Shown one piece after another: positions 32,941-40,491 of a stretch of DNA of 64,000 nucleotides. Within the stretch, counting starts at the first letter, position 1. Every line of letters begins with the position of its first letter. The notes under the pieces are model-generated. The model was not told the origin of the DNA and ran no database searches. It saw only the letters and a program-made list of their open reading frames with translations. The translations under genes and the position numbers were made by a program. Source of the DNA: Yeguia hominis (GTDB lineage Bacteria; Bacillota; Clostridia; Oscillospirales; Acutalibacteraceae); assembly GCF_014384705.1 (NCBI RefSeq), contig NZ_JACRSN010000011.1, positions 39,878-103,877 of the forward strand, given 5' to 3'.

Positions 32941-35468
32941 AGCGTATCCGACCTTTCTTTCTCTGGAGGTTCTGCCAGTGCCGCAGAAGAATCAGGGAAC
33001 TGGCAATGGCAGGCCTGTTTATAGACGGAAAATGGTTTGCAGTGATAGGGGCTGCGGAAATATCCGGCCGGTGTAAACGTGCGGTCGAGACGCAGACGCC
33101 GGGCGAGGAACAGATAGAAAAGAAGCAGAAGCAGTGCGCCGGCGCTGACGAGAAGCCCAAGCTTTAAACCGGGTGTTTCATATTCGAACCGGATGGTATT
33201 GTCGCCGGCGGGTACCTGTACCGCCATAAATCCAACACTGACTTTTTCGACATCGACAGGTTCTCCGTTGACAGTCGCAGTCCATCCGGATTCATAAGGC
33301 ACGCTGAAAAAGACGAGTTCTGAGGAAAGTGCGGAAATCTCTGCGGTGAATCCGGTATTATCGTGTGAAAACGAGGAGCAGGAAGCAGCCTGCAGCGTCA
33401 GGCAGTCCGCGAAATATTCGGCGTCGCTGTAGTGGTATGTCCCGAAATCCGGCAGCGGAGAGATGCAGGATGCATATTTTTTGGCCTGTTCGTCAGAGAG
33501 CACCATGGCTTTGAGCAAAAGCTGTTCCCGGTCTGTTTTCGGTGTTTCCTCATATTGTTCCGGCGTCACGTAATATCGATACGAAAACCCCATTGGAATG
33601 TAGTATTCGTTTTCCCAGATGTCAAATCCGTTCTGCGTATCGTAATACGTCCACCCGGGCATCAGCGGGGAATCCTTTTTTTCGCCGCCAAAGTAAGCGT
33701 TGTCGTCCATGTCGTCGAAGAGCCAGCGGCAGGAAGTCAGTGCCCGCAAGCCAACGTGGGTGGTGTCTGCGCGGGATCCGACGTCGCGCGTGACGTCGAT
33801 GGAGGGATAGAATTCCATAATAGAACCCGGCACGATGCTGTGGAAGGCCTGAATGCTGGGGATTTGCCAGTACATGGCGGAATTGTCCATGGAGTCATAA
33901 AAATCCGATCGGACATTTTGCAAATCTCCGGGAAGATCCAGATCTTCTCCGTTGTTGAGCGCATAGGGGATGAGGTGAACGTTCGCAGCCTCAGACTGCG
34001 TTTTGCCGAGAGAAATCACGAAAATGGAGTAAAGGATCGATAAAAAGGAAACGGACCAAATGGTAATCCGGAAAAATATCTTTCGGTGTTTACGGAAAAA
34101 TGCAAATAAAATGGAAAGCAAAAACAGGCAGAAGAGCGCAATCGCAACGTAACTCCAAAACCGGGTCGGATATTGTTCAAGCCCGTAAAGAACAACCGGA
34201 TTGCCATGAATATCCTTGATATCGTCGGATTCGTGCGGCATCAGGCCGATGGGCAGCGCAATACACAGTGTGATGACGGTGGTCCAGCAGATCGCACGTT
34301 TCCAGTCGACGCCCGGACGTTCCAGCGCCATTACGGTAGCGAGCGCCATCATCAGCGTGAGCATATAGAACCATCGGGCATAATAAGAAGCGTTGAAAAG
34401 CTGGAACATGGAGTTGAGCAGCGGGACAAACGCCATGGCAAACAGGACATAGAGCAATTTTTTGAGCCAGTGCTTCCGGCGCTGCTGAAGCCATGCGATG
34501 ACGCCGGTCATGCTGAACAGCGGCAGCCACGCACCCAGCGAGGCCCATTTGGATTCCGAATCTGGTGTGAAATTCGGCCGCGCAGGAATATCGGGCGGAA
34601 AGAAAAAACACTCTAAAATGTGCAGATACCGCTGGTTTTTATTGTAGATCAGTGCATTCCATCCCATCGGCGCGTTGCTCACCCGCGGATTTTGCAGGAC
34701 CGCAAGCACTGAGGGAATCAGAAGAACACAGGAAAGCAGGACGCCGACGACCGCTTCGAAAAACAGCAGGAGAAAATCGCGGGGGCGGATTTCCCAGCTT
34801 CGGCTGAACATGCGCAGAAACCAGTAGATCAGACAGAATGTGACTTGCCCGACAAAGAAATAATAGTTGACAAAACAGCACGCAAAGACGGCAAGTGCAA
34901 AGACGCCGCGCCGCCGGGTGTACATGTACTCATCCAGCGCAGCGAGTAGGAAGGGAAATGAAATAATCGCCTCGTGAAAATGATTAAAGAAGACATTGTA
35001 GATGGAAAAACCGGAAAATGCATAGAGCAGCGCGCCGAGGATCGCGCTTTCTTCCCGGCGTACATAGCGCCGAAGAAAGGTGAATCCCGCGAGTGCTGCG
35101 CAGGCAAATTTCAGCATCAGGAGCGGCGCCATTAAATAGGGAACCGCTTTGCTGGGAAACGGAATGGTCAGCCAGAAGAAGGGACTTCCCAAAAGGTAAA
35201 ACGAATAGGACCCAACAAAATTGGCACCGAGGTCGGTTGTCCAGCTCCAGCGCACATTTCCGCTCCGGATGGCGTCGTGGCACATCTGATAAAACGGAAC
35301 CTGCTGTACGTTGAAGTCACCGTAATAAAGAAAATATCCCTTGTCCACGATGAGAAAGGGAAGAAAAATACAAAATGAAATGGCAAGTCCGTACAGAAAT
35401 GCTTTCCAGTATCCGTTTAGTCCGCGCTTTCCGGCAGCGTCCAGCTGCTTTTCGTGTTCGAAATTCAT
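32937..35468 (-). CDS. yfhO: YfhO-family polytopic membrane glycosyltransferase
   Basis: This 843-residue membrane protein has more than ten N-terminal helices and a large extracytoplasmic C-terminal region with a final helix. The segment LPFLIVDKGYFLYYGDFNVQ and the TTDLGANFVGSYSFYLLGSPFFW loop carry the catalytic acid-like residues of the GT-C type YfhO family. I start at ATG 35468 with GGAGGG 4-5 bases upstream; the GTG at 35498 lacks a site. The gene overlaps the CsbB-like gene by 4 bases and lies upstream, so the pair forms one operon. It would move a sugar from a lipid carrier to a surface polymer. Confidence 0.87.
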   Translation of the reverse strand: MNFEHEKQLDAAGKRGLNGYWKAFLYGLAISFCIFLPFLIVDKGYFLYYGDFNVQQVPFYQMCHDAIRSGNVRWSWTTDLGANFVGSYSFYLLGSPFFWLTIPFPSKAVPYLMAPLLMLKFACAALAGFTFLRRYVRREESAILGALLYAFSGFSIYNVFFNHFHEAIISFPFLLAALDEYMYTRRRGVFALAVFACCFVNYYFFVGQVTFCLIYWFLRMFSRSWEIRPRDFLLLFFEAVVGVLLSCVLLIPSVLAVLQNPRVSNAPMGWNALIYNKNQRYLHILECFFFPPDIPARPNFTPDSESKWASLGAWLPLFSMTGVIAWLQQRRKHWLKKLLYVLFAMAFVPLLNSMFQLFNASYYARWFYMLTLMMALATVMALERPGVDWKRAICWTTVITLCIALPIGLMPHESDDIKDIHGNPVVLYGLEQYPTRFWSYVAIALFCLFLLSILFAFFRKHRKIFFRITIWSVSFLSILYSIFVISLGKTQSEAANVHLIPYALNNGEDLDLPGDLQNVRSDFYDSMDNSAMYWQIPSIQAFHSIVPGSIMEFYPSIDVTRDVGSRADTTHVGLRALTSCRWLFDDMDDNAYFGGEKKDSPLMPGWTYYDTQNGFDIWENEYYIPMGFSYRYYVTPEQYEETPKTDREQLLLKAMVLSDEQAKKYASCISPLPDFGTYHYSDAEYFADCLTLQAASCSSFSHDNTGFTAEISALSSELVFFSVPYESGWTATVNGEPVDVEKVSVGFMAVQVPAGDNTIRFEYETPGLKLGLLVSAGALLLLLFYLFLARRLRLDRTFTPAGYFRSPYHCKPFSVYKQACHCQFPDSSAALAEPPEKERSDTL

Positions 35469-35705
35469 GATTCCCTCCACCGGCGTCTTGCTGTTCACAA
35501 AACAGATCCGTGTCGTATGTAGAATAAAAATCCGGGGAAAAGACAGGTTCTGTGTTTTTCAAAAATGTCTTTATGCCCGGATGCTGTTTATGAATGAAGA
35601 GGATGACTTTGTCAATCAATGGTAGTATTATACCATGTTTTTTCCCAGGAAGATAGAAAAAATCATGTTTTCACAAATAATTTAAAAATTATTCTTGCGG
35701 ATAAT

Positions 35706-35734
35706 TTGCTTTTTATATGGAAGTATTGTAAAAT
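35706..35734 (+). promoter_or_regulatory. SigA-type promoter of yfbR
   Basis: TTGCTT (35706-35711) and TAAAAT (35729-35734) are 17 bases apart in an A/T-rich region, 44 bases before the ATG. Confidence 0.7.
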
Positions 35735-35777
35735 AAAACAGAATTTTGAAATTGAGAAAGAAAGAGAGACTGTCGGA

Positions 35778-36359
35778 ATGGCGCATTTTTTTGCAATGCT
35801 CTCCCGGATGAAGTATATCAGCCGTTGGGGACTGATGCGGAACACGCGGAACGAGAGCCTTTGCGAACACAGCTTTGAAACGGCGGTTCTTGCGCATGCG
35901 CTGGTAGTCCTGCACAATACGCGGTTTGGCGGAAGCGCAGACGCGGAGCGTGCGGCGGTGTTGGCGCTTTTCCACGATGCGCCGGAGATCATTACCGGAG
36001 ATATGCCCACGCCGGTCAAATATTACAGCTTGGAGATCCGGAAGGCGTATGCGGGCGTGGAGCAAATGGCGCAGCGGCGGCTTTTGTCGATGCTGCCGGA
36101 AGATTTGTGCGCCGCTTATCAGCCGCTTCTCGAAGAGGCTGCCCCGGAAAATAGAGAGCTGCTGCGATTTGTAAAGGCGGCAGACAAGCTTTCCGCCCTG
36201 ATTAAATGCGTGGAAGAACGCAGTACAGGAAATCTGGAATTTCTCCAGGCCGAAAAAGCGACAAGGCAGGCGCTTTCCGAGATGAAAATGCCGGAAGTGG
36301 ACTGCTTTTTACAGGAATTTTTGCCGTCATATGAACTGACGCTGGATGAACAGGAATAA
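35778..36359 (+). CDS. yfbR: 5'-deoxynucleotidase YfbR (HD domain)
   Basis: This 193-residue HD-domain enzyme should remove phosphate from deoxynucleoside 5'-monophosphates. It follows Escherichia coli YfbR almost without gaps: ISRWGLMRNTRNESLCEHS (R16 and W17 are the deoxyribose-selecting pair, H31 a metal ligand), ALFHDAPEIITGDMPTPVKYY (H66-D67), and the later KAADKLSALIKCVEE with the last metal ligand. I start at ATG 35778; the open frame continues upstream into AT-rich noncoding DNA. It stands alone behind its own promoter. The LCP ligase gene follows 137 bases later. Confidence 0.92.
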   Translation: MAHFFAMLSRMKYISRWGLMRNTRNESLCEHSFETAVLAHALVVLHNTRFGGSADAERAAVLALFHDAPEIITGDMPTPVKYYSLEIRKAYAGVEQMAQRRLLSMLPEDLCAAYQPLLEEAAPENRELLRFVKAADKLSALIKCVEERSTGNLEFLQAEKATRQALSEMKMPEVDCFLQEFLPSYELTLDEQE

Positions 36360-36496
36360 GATCAGATCGCCCGGCATGCATCCGCAGCATGCGGGCATCC
36401 GAAAAAAATTCAGTCCGTCCGCCAACCTGCATTTGGACGCGGTTCCGGGAATCAGGAAAAGGAACCGGGCCAAAAACGCACAAAGGAGCGAATAAA

Positions 36497-37747
36497 ATGG
36501 CGAGTTATCAGAATCGAGGAAAACGATACAGTACGCCGGTTCACCGGCACGGAAACCAGAAATCCCGGCGCAATTCATCGCAAAATGTCAAATTGCGCCG
36601 CGGAAAGAATCCGCGCATGGAAGAGCTATCTTCTTCGGAAAAACCATGGAAGCGCTCCAAAAAAGCCATTGTCTTGAGCGTTTTGTGCTTGGTGTTCAGC
36701 CTGATCTTTCTGGTTGGCGGAGTCGGATTTGTTTATGCCGGAAATCTGCTCGGAATGTATGTCTATGATGGCGACTCCAGCTATACGGTCAATGACGACG
36801 GAACGCCTTCCAAAATGAGCCCGGTAGCGCAGCAGGAAATCTATGACGATCCGGAACGGGTCGGTGATTTGTATCATGACGATGCGATTTTCAACGTGCT
36901 GCTTATGGGAACGGATGACTATACCGGCGAGGCCTGCCGGACGGACAGTATCATTCTGATTTCCATTGACCGGCGCCACCAAAAGCTGAAAATGACGTCC
37001 TTTATGCGGGATATGTATCTGGAAATTGCAGAAGACAACGGATATAACCGGATCAACACCGCATATACATTTGGTGGGCCCAAACTGCTGGTCAAAACCA
37101 TTGAAAAGAATTTTGGCTGTGACATCGATAAATATGTGGTAGTCAGCTTCGCGGCGTTTGAAAAAATCATTAACACTGCGGGCGGTGTGGAGATTGAACT
37201 GACACAGGACGAGGCGGATCGGATCAACCAGAAGTCCGGAGAAGAAAATGCCTGGGCGGTTGCGGGAGACAACAACCTGACCGGGCTGCAGGCGCGGTAC
37301 TATGCGCGGATTCGAGACGGGCAGACTTCTGACTGGGGGCGTACGCAGCGGCAGCGGAATGTGATCGAGTCTTTGATTAAAAAAATGAAAAAGCTGGATA
37401 TCCTTACCATTACGCAGATGGCAAACGAAGTCGTGCCGACGATTTCGAGCGATCTGACGCAGGAGGAAATTCTGGCGATCCTTTCCAATGCGCAGACATA
37501 TCTCAATTACCCGACAGAACAGTTCCGTCTGCCGGTCGATGGGTTTTATGAGTCTCCGTGGGTTCTGATCAACGGATATGAAGCGGCAGTTTTGACGCCG
37601 CATATTCAGTGGAACAATATCCTGGTCAACAATTTCATTTATGAAGAGGATTTCCCGGAACTCGCACTGACGCTGGAACATTATGGATATGACGGAAAAG
37701 GCAATGTCATCAGCCAGGCCAGCAGTTCAGAAAGCGGTGGTGAATGA
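36497..37747 (+). CDS. LCP family (LytR-CpsA-Psr) cell-wall polymer ligase
   Basis: This 416-residue enzyme should attach an anionic or capsular polymer from its lipid carrier to peptidoglycan outside the membrane. A very basic cytoplasmic N-terminus (about 50 residues) precedes one membrane helix near 56-80 (AIVLSVLCLVFSLIFLVGGVGFVYA). The LCP domain follows: LLMGTDDYTGEACRTDSIILIS (diagnostic D..RTDS), MTSFMRDMYLEI with the conserved R, GFNRIN-like YNRINTAY, and DGQTSDWGRTQRQRNVI. ATG 36497 has AAAGGAG upstream. It is orphan in position; a terminator follows at 37799. Confidence 0.92.
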   Translation: MASYQNRGKRYSTPVHRHGNQKSRRNSSQNVKLRRGKNPRMEELSSSEKPWKRSKKAIVLSVLCLVFSLIFLVGGVGFVYAGNLLGMYVYDGDSSYTVNDDGTPSKMSPVAQQEIYDDPERVGDLYHDDAIFNVLLMGTDDYTGEACRTDSIILISIDRRHQKLKMTSFMRDMYLEIAEDNGYNRINTAYTFGGPKLLVKTIEKNFGCDIDKYVVVSFAAFEKIINTAGGVEIELTQDEADRINQKSGEENAWAVAGDNNLTGLQARYYARIRDGQTSDWGRTQRQRNVIESLIKKMKKLDILTITQMANEVVPTISSDLTQEEILAILSNAQTYLNYPTEQFRLPVDGFYESPWVLINGYEAAVLTPHIQWNNILVNNFIYEEDFPELALTLEHYGYDGKGNVISQASSSESGGE

Positions 37748-37798
37748 TACTGGCAGCTTTTTTAAAGCCGTACGTTTTATCCTGAAAATCGGACTTCA

Positions 37799-37828
37799 AA
37801 AGCCGCCGGTCATGTGACTGGCGGCTTT
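37799..37828. terminator. Hairpin between the LCP and Smr genes
   Basis: AAAGCCGCC pairs with GGCGGCTTT (9 bp) and an inner GTCA/TGAC stem. It is convergent to both genes but the T runs are short, so it may be a weak bidirectional terminator. Confidence 0.5.
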
Positions 37829-37841
37829 CATCATGGATGCC

Positions 37842-38096
37842 TCATTTTTTTCGAAGGAGCAGTCGGGTCTGGCCTTCATTGAGCGTTTTCAGGCGCGATT
37901 TGATTCGCGGGTGTGAAAGCGTTTCCCGAACCATATCCCGAAGCGCCTGTCCGCGGCTGTAGCCGTGGATGACGAGAATTTCCGTGATTTCCGGACCGGC
38001 GTGATCAATCAGGTGCAGAAGCCGGTATTCGGCGTCCTCGGTGCGAAGACCATGAAGATCCACTTCAATGATTGCACCGGATTTTTTTACTTTCAT
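37842..38096 (-). CDS. Small Smr-domain protein
   Basis: This 84-residue protein is essentially one Smr domain, a nuclease-like fold found at the C-terminus of MutS2 and alone in stand-alone Smr proteins. Visible are VDLHGLRTEDAEYRLLHLID (DLHG, start of the fold) and VIHGYSRGQALRDMVRETL (the HG.G.G-type loop, here HGYSRG). The ATG at 38096 has AAAGGAG 7 bases upstream; the longer frame upstream has no site. The gene is divergent from the 38220 gene and shares a compact intergenic region with it. Whether it nicks DNA or RNA is not known. Confidence 0.88.
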   Translation of the reverse strand: MKVKKSGAIIEVDLHGLRTEDAEYRLLHLIDHAGPEITEILVIHGYSRGQALRDMVRETLSHPRIKSRLKTLNEGQTRLLLRKK

Positions 38097-38145
38097 CAAA
38101 AAACTCCTTTGGGCGCCGTTTTGCAGACTCTGGCGCAAAATAGGT

Positions 38146-38173
38146 TTCACAATCGAAAAAAGAATGTTATAAT
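38146..38173 (+). promoter_or_regulatory. Promoter of the 38.2 kb gene
   Basis: TTCACA (38146-38151), a 16-base spacer, and TATAAT (38168-38173) preceded by TGT (extended -10); 46 bases before the start codon. Confidence 0.65.
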
Positions 38174-38219
38174 ACAAAGAAGAGTACAGTTAGACTGCGG
38201 CGGATAAGGAGGGGTGCGT

Positions 38220-39368
38220 GTGCGGACAGCGGATATTCGGGGCCAGGGTGCCGGCGTGGAATGGATTTCCACGGACGGCGCAGAAGTCTATTTTTCCAGC
38301 GAAACCCGCACAAGCGCCGGCGTGAGCCTTTCTCTTCAGGTTTACCAAGCAGAAACTGGCGAAGTCCGTACCGTTGCGTCTGGAATTGCAATTCCGCCGG
38401 AGGATGTCTGCACATTTTTTGATTTTCCGGAGGAAACGGTGCTCGTGATGTCGGGCGGGGAAAGCGAAGCCGTGGTTTCCCGTGTTTCCAAGGAAAGCGG
38501 GGCCGAAACAGCGCGCGCGCATCTGCAGTTTTTCGGAAATCTTTACGGCTGTCTTGCGCTGGATGAGACGCGGCTTCTGCTGATTACCGAAGAAAATGAA
38601 GCGCACCGAAAAGTTTTTCAGAAATATCGGGAATTGACCGGTTTTTCACGGATCCTGTTTCTCTATGATATGAAGGATCAACAGTATTATTACCTCAAAG
38701 ATCCGCGTCTTTGCGGCCTTTGTGCCGAACAGTTTCGGATTTATGATTTTAACGGCCAGCGCCAGCTTTTGATTCTCCAGACCTATGGCAGTGAATCGGA
38801 AAAACGATATTGCTACCGAAACCGCAAGTACATGGAGGAAGAAATCCGGGATGATATCTGGATTTGCCCGCTGATTGATTTTGTAATCTCCGTCAAAAGC
38901 GGGGAGGCCCATCTTCCGCTGGAGCCGATTATGGGAAGCGGGACCAATGGAATGCTCCGCTATGCCGGCATAGATGCCGCATCGCTTTATTTCCGCGCAA
39001 CGTATTTTCCAACCGGGGATCAACGGATTTGTGCAGTCGACAAAACAACCCGGGAGGTCACGGCGCTATTGGAACTGAACGGAGAAGCGGAAGCTGTCCG
39101 GTATTTGGTCGATGCAGATACAGCGCGGGTCTACTGCATTCGGGACCGGGGAGATGTCTATGAGGTGGAAGGCCTGCTCAATACCGGGGATTGTTTTTCC
39201 TATCCGCGGGAGTTGGGAACCATGCTTGCGTGTGTGGACGGCCGGTATATTGTAACACAGGTTGAGGACGGAAAAGGCGGATTCTATCTTTGCGATACGG
39301 TGACATCCGTCAGTGAACGGCGGTTTTGCCGGTTTTCTGTACAGGATGGGACACTGGTGCTTTACTGA
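38220..39368 (+). CDS. Conserved-looking soluble protein of unknown function
   Basis: This 382-residue protein has no signal peptide or membrane helix. Its sequence alternates short beta strands with loops at regular spacing (for example EVYFSSETRTSAGVSLSLQVYQ, TARVYCIRDRGDVYEVEG, GRYIVTQVEDGKGGFYLC), which looks like a beta-propeller or WD-type fold, but I cannot assign a family. I choose GTG 38220 with AAGGAGG 7 bases upstream over GTG 38214. It has its own promoter and overlaps the convergent dusB by 7 bases. The function is unknown. Confidence 0.6.
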   Translation: MRTADIRGQGAGVEWISTDGAEVYFSSETRTSAGVSLSLQVYQAETGEVRTVASGIAIPPEDVCTFFDFPEETVLVMSGGESEAVVSRVSKESGAETARAHLQFFGNLYGCLALDETRLLLITEENEAHRKVFQKYRELTGFSRILFLYDMKDQQYYYLKDPRLCGLCAEQFRIYDFNGQRQLLILQTYGSESEKRYCYRNRKYMEEEIRDDIWICPLIDFVISVKSGEAHLPLEPIMGSGTNGMLRYAGIDAASLYFRATYFPTGDQRICAVDKTTREVTALLELNGEAEAVRYLVDADTARVYCIRDRGDVYEVEGLLNTGDCFSYPRELGTMLACVDGRYIVTQVEDGKGGFYLCDTVTSVSERRFCRFSVQDGTLVLY

Positions 39369-40330
39369 TCGGGATTTTCCTTCAGAATGTCCTGCACCAG
39401 CGGGTGGAGCTCCCGGAGTTCACACAGCGCCACGGCCCGGCGGCGGAATGCGGCGGCGCCGCGCAGCCCGGCCAGATACCAGCCGATGTGCTTGCGGGCT
39501 TCCCGCATGGCGATGCGTTCTCCCTTTTCATGGCACATGGTTTCAATGTGCTGTTCCATAATTTTCATACGTTCTGAAATAGACGGCGGCGTGTACTCGG
39601 AATTCGAGAGATACGCCGCTATTTCTTTAAAAATCCAGGGCTTTCCGAGCGCAGCGCGCCCGATCATGACCATGCGGCATCCGGTTTCGTCGAACATCCG
39701 CGCAGCAGAGGGGCCGTCAGTGACGTCCCCGTTTCCGATCACGGGAATTTCCAGCGCGTCGACAACCGCCCGGATGATTTCGAGATCTGCAGGCGGACGA
39801 TACATCTGCGCGCGGGTTCTGCCGTGTACGGCGACGGCAGCAGCGCCGGCGGCTTCACAGCGCAGCGCGACTTCAACGGCGTTTTTTTCGGTGTCGTCCC
39901 AGCCGCTCCGAATTTTTACTGTGACCGGAAGTTCGGGGACGCTTTTTTTTACAGCGGCAACAAGCGCTCCGCACAGCTTCGGATTGCGCATCAACGACAC
40001 GCCGCCGCCACCTGCGGCGATTTTCGGCGCAGGACAGCCCATGTTGAGATCGATGGCCTCCGGTGCATACAGGGCGGCGACTCTTTTCGCAGAAAACGCA
40101 AGCGCCTCCGGATCATCCCCGAAGAGCTGGATTGCTGCAGGGTGCTCATCCGGTGCAAGCGCAGCAAGGCGCAGGCTTTTGCGATCTTTATTTTGCATTG
40201 CTTTTGCACTGACCATTTCCGTTACGCAGTAATCGGCGCCAAAGGAAATACAAAGTGCCCGGAACGCGTGATCGGTCACGCCGGCCATCGGTGCAAGCGC
40301 AAGTTTTCGGTTCATTTCAAACGGAAGCAA
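39362..40330 (-). CDS. dusB: tRNA-dihydrouridine synthase (DusB type)
   Basis: Dus enzymes reduce uridines in tRNA D-loops with FMN and NADPH. The 322-residue protein has the FMN-binding TIM barrel: ALAPMAGVTDHAFRALC near residue 11, IQLFGDDPEAL, the catalytic cysteine C99 in DLNMGCPAPKI, VTVKIRSGWDD and the VHGRTRAQMY and NGDVTDGPSA loops. The start is TTG 40330, with AAGGAG upstream. It is divergent from polA and shares the intergenic region with it, and overlaps the 38.2 kb gene's stop by 7 bases. Confidence 0.94.
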   Translation of the reverse strand: MLPFEMNRKLALAPMAGVTDHAFRALCISFGADYCVTEMVSAKAMQNKDRKSLRLAALAPDEHPAAIQLFGDDPEALAFSAKRVAALYAPEAIDLNMGCPAPKIAAGGGGVSLMRNPKLCGALVAAVKKSVPELPVTVKIRSGWDDTEKNAVEVALRCEAAGAAAVAVHGRTRAQMYRPPADLEIIRAVVDALEIPVIGNGDVTDGPSAARMFDETGCRMVMIGRAALGKPWIFKEIAAYLSNSEYTPPSISERMKIMEQHIETMCHEKGERIAMREARKHIGWYLAGLRGAAAFRRRAVALCELRELHPLVQDILKENPDQ

Positions 40331-40362
40331 AGCATCCTCTCCTTCACTTGGGATCTCCGGTT

Positions 40363-40391
40363 ATTTTACCACTTATTTTTTTCTTTGGAAA
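40363..40391 (-). promoter_or_regulatory. Promoter of dusB
   Basis: On the minus strand TTTCCA (40391-40386), a 17-base spacer and TAAAAT (40368-40363), preceded by TGG (extended -10). It overlaps the polA promoter region on the other strand. Confidence 0.55.
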
Positions 40392-40392
40392 G

Positions 40393-40401
40393 TGTTATAA
40401 T
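40393..40401 (+). promoter_or_regulatory. Extended -10 promoter of polA
   Basis: TGTTATAAT (40393-40401) is a perfect extended -10. No good -35 is seen, which fits an extended -10 promoter; it lies about 90 bases upstream of the polA start. Confidence 0.55.
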
Positions 40402-40491
40402 AAATGAAATATGTCCTGTAAATTGGATTCGGCCGAGAAGCGTCCGGATCCAAACAAAAGATGGAATTTAAAGTTTAGAAAGGATCCTCCT

